From: Akkermansia muciniphila
Lineage (GTDB): Bacteria > Verrucomicrobiota > Verrucomicrobiia > Verrucomicrobiales > V1-33
Length of the DNA stretch: 40,969 nucleotides
Assembly (NCBI GenBank): GCA_943333275.1
Contig: CALQSQ010000050.1
Span: 1-40,969, forward strand
Direction of reading: 5' to 3'
Below are positions 39,996-40,969 of the stretch, one piece after another. The translations under genes were made by a program, and so were the position numbers. Position 1 is the stretch's first letter; each line of letters starts with the position of its first letter. The notes below the pieces were generated by a model, which saw nothing but the letters and a program-made list of their open reading frames with translations, did not search any database and was not told the origin of the DNA.

Positions 39996-40969
39996 TTGGA
40001 GTGGCGCAGTTTGTCCAGCAGCACGGCTGCCAGAATGACCAGACCCAGCACCACCTTCTGCATGTTGGGCTCGACCTTCGTTAAGTTCATTCCGTTCTGG
40101 ATTACAGCAAGTGTAAAGGCCCCGATCAGTGTGCCGAGAACTTTTCCTTCTCCGCCGCTCAGGCTTGTGCCGCCAATAACTACAGCAGCGATGACAAAGA
40201 GTTCATATCCGCCTCCATAATTCCCATTTCCGCTCTTCAACTGTGATGCCATGATGACACCGCCCAACCCTGCCAGCATTGCGCTGGCCACATAAGCAAA
40301 CATAAGGATCCGACGCACTGGAACGCCGGAGAGTCGGGCGGCTTCACTATTACCACCCACGGAGTAAATGTAGCGTCCCAGTCTCATGCGTGACATCAGG
40401 ACATGTGCCAAAGCGTAAAGGATCACCATGAGAACGACTGAGTTGGAAAGGCCGAATAAGCCTGTTCCGGTGCCCAGCCAGGCAAAGGATTCTGGAACTT
40501 GAGAAATGGACTGATTGTCGGCCAGAGTATAGGCAAGTCCGCTTGTCACCAGCATCATGGCCAGGGTGACGATGAATGGTGGGATGCGGAACCGGGTAAC
40601 CATGAGCCCTGAAAATCCTCCGACAACGCCACAGAGGATAATCGCCGTGCCAGATGCCAGAAGCATCGCTCCTGTGGATGCGTGCACTCCACCGGCATAA
40701 TCCCTGATAAATAGAGTCGCCAGCACTGACGACAATGCAATGAGGCTGCCAACAGACAAATCAATTCCGCCTGTGATGATTACCAGCGTCATGCCGATGG
40801 CTATGATCGCAACGATTGCTATTTGACCGGGGATATTCAGCAGATTTTGCGCTTGAAGGAATTTTGGCCAGCGATAGACCTTCGGCGTGACCACTTTGGG
40901 ATCGCCCAAGGAGGGGAAGTCCGACTTTAAATGATCGAATACTTGCCAGGCTCCGGATGCCTGAGTGCA
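39992..40969 (-). CDS. Ribose-type sugar ABC transporter permease, 5' end outside the window
   Basis: The frame is open to the right edge: at least 20 codons precede the first candidate start (a TTG at 40909), so the true N-terminus lies outside. It has about eight visible transmembrane helices and the RbsC/XylH-family signatures: IAIGMTLVIITGGIDLSVGS, RFRIPPFIVTLAMMLVTSGL, SVGGNSEAARLSGVPVRRIL, and the EAA-like loop ELFVIAAVVIGGTSLSGGEG then GTLIGAFTLAVIQNGMNL. It would import a monosaccharide together with an ATP-binding protein and a periplasmic binding protein encoded further right. It is the first visible gene of the minus-strand operon and is coupled to the 171-aa gene by an ATGA overlap. 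Confidence 0.93.
   Translation of the reverse strand, partial: CTQASGAWQVFDHLKSDFPSLGDPKVVTPKVYRWPKFLQAQNLLNIPGQIAIVAIIAIGMTLVIITGGIDLSVGSLIALSSVLATLFIRDYAGGVHASTGAMLLASGTAIILCGVVGGFSGLMVTRFRIPPFIVTLAMMLVTSGLAYTLADNQSISQVPESFAWLGTGTGLFGLSNSVVLMVILYALAHVLMSRMRLGRYIYSVGGNSEAARLSGVPVRRILMFAYVASAMLAGLGGVIMASQLKSGNGNYGGGYELFVIAAVVIGGTSLSGGEGKVLGTLIGAFTLAVIQNGMNLTKVEPNMQKVVLGLVILAAVLLDKLRHSK

Overview
The window looks like a chromosomal segment of a heterotrophic member of the Verrucomicrobiota. The main clues are a run of prepilin-like genes that resemble the 'Verru_Chthon cassette' proteins, a DUF1501 plus DUF1549/DUF1553 gene pair (a hallmark of Planctomycetes and Verrucomicrobia), large secreted GH32-like and TIM-barrel glycosidases, and many secreted proteins with Tat or Sec signals. 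All family names come from reading the sequence and from memory; no database was searched.

Layout. 1-5416 is mostly core: an unknown secreted protein (cut by the left edge) with an upstream membrane-anchored partner, ribosomal protein L19, a secreted SPATA20/YyaL-like protein with a degraded CxxC motif, an SGNH hydrolase and an undecaprenol/diacylglycerol kinase. 5417-10969 is an accessory island. It holds a 1174-aa nuclease-helicase ending in seven near-perfect 71-aa repeats, a co-directional 407-aa HTH/coiled-coil protein 17 bp downstream, and gene scraps on both sides. This two-gene module is the best candidate for an undescribed system, possibly anti-phage or anti-plasmid. 10970-16459 returns to metabolism and envelope: a long MurQ/GCKR-like SIS protein, an L,D-transpeptidase, and a four-gene minus-strand run (SMP-30-like lipoprotein, VF530-like, FAD monooxygenase, YchJ).

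16460-18452 ends in tRNA-Lys. A degenerate copy of the 3' half of that tRNA lies 1751 bp away, and between the copies are an unknown membrane protein and a 5'-truncated thermonuclease. This looks like the vestige of a tRNA-targeted integrated element. 18623-22653 holds a Tat-exported metallo-beta-lactamase-fold hydrolase, an M3 oligopeptidase and glutamate racemase. 22711-28138 is a plus-strand set: a large secreted beta-rich protein followed by three prepilin-like genes, probably a pseudopilin-type secretion or surface apparatus.

28205-40969 is one long minus-strand operon reading in from the right edge. In transcription order it encodes a ribose-type sugar ABC permease (5' end outside the window), a small protein resembling the archaeal CTP-dependent riboflavin kinase fold, a 1217-aa secreted putative glycosidase, a LamG-GH32-like enzyme, a DUF1549/DUF1553 protein, a DUF1501 protein and a Tat-exported helical protein. 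Tight spacing, including an ATGA overlap and a 1-bp gap, supports co-transcription. The operon probably handles uptake and breakdown of a complex sugar.
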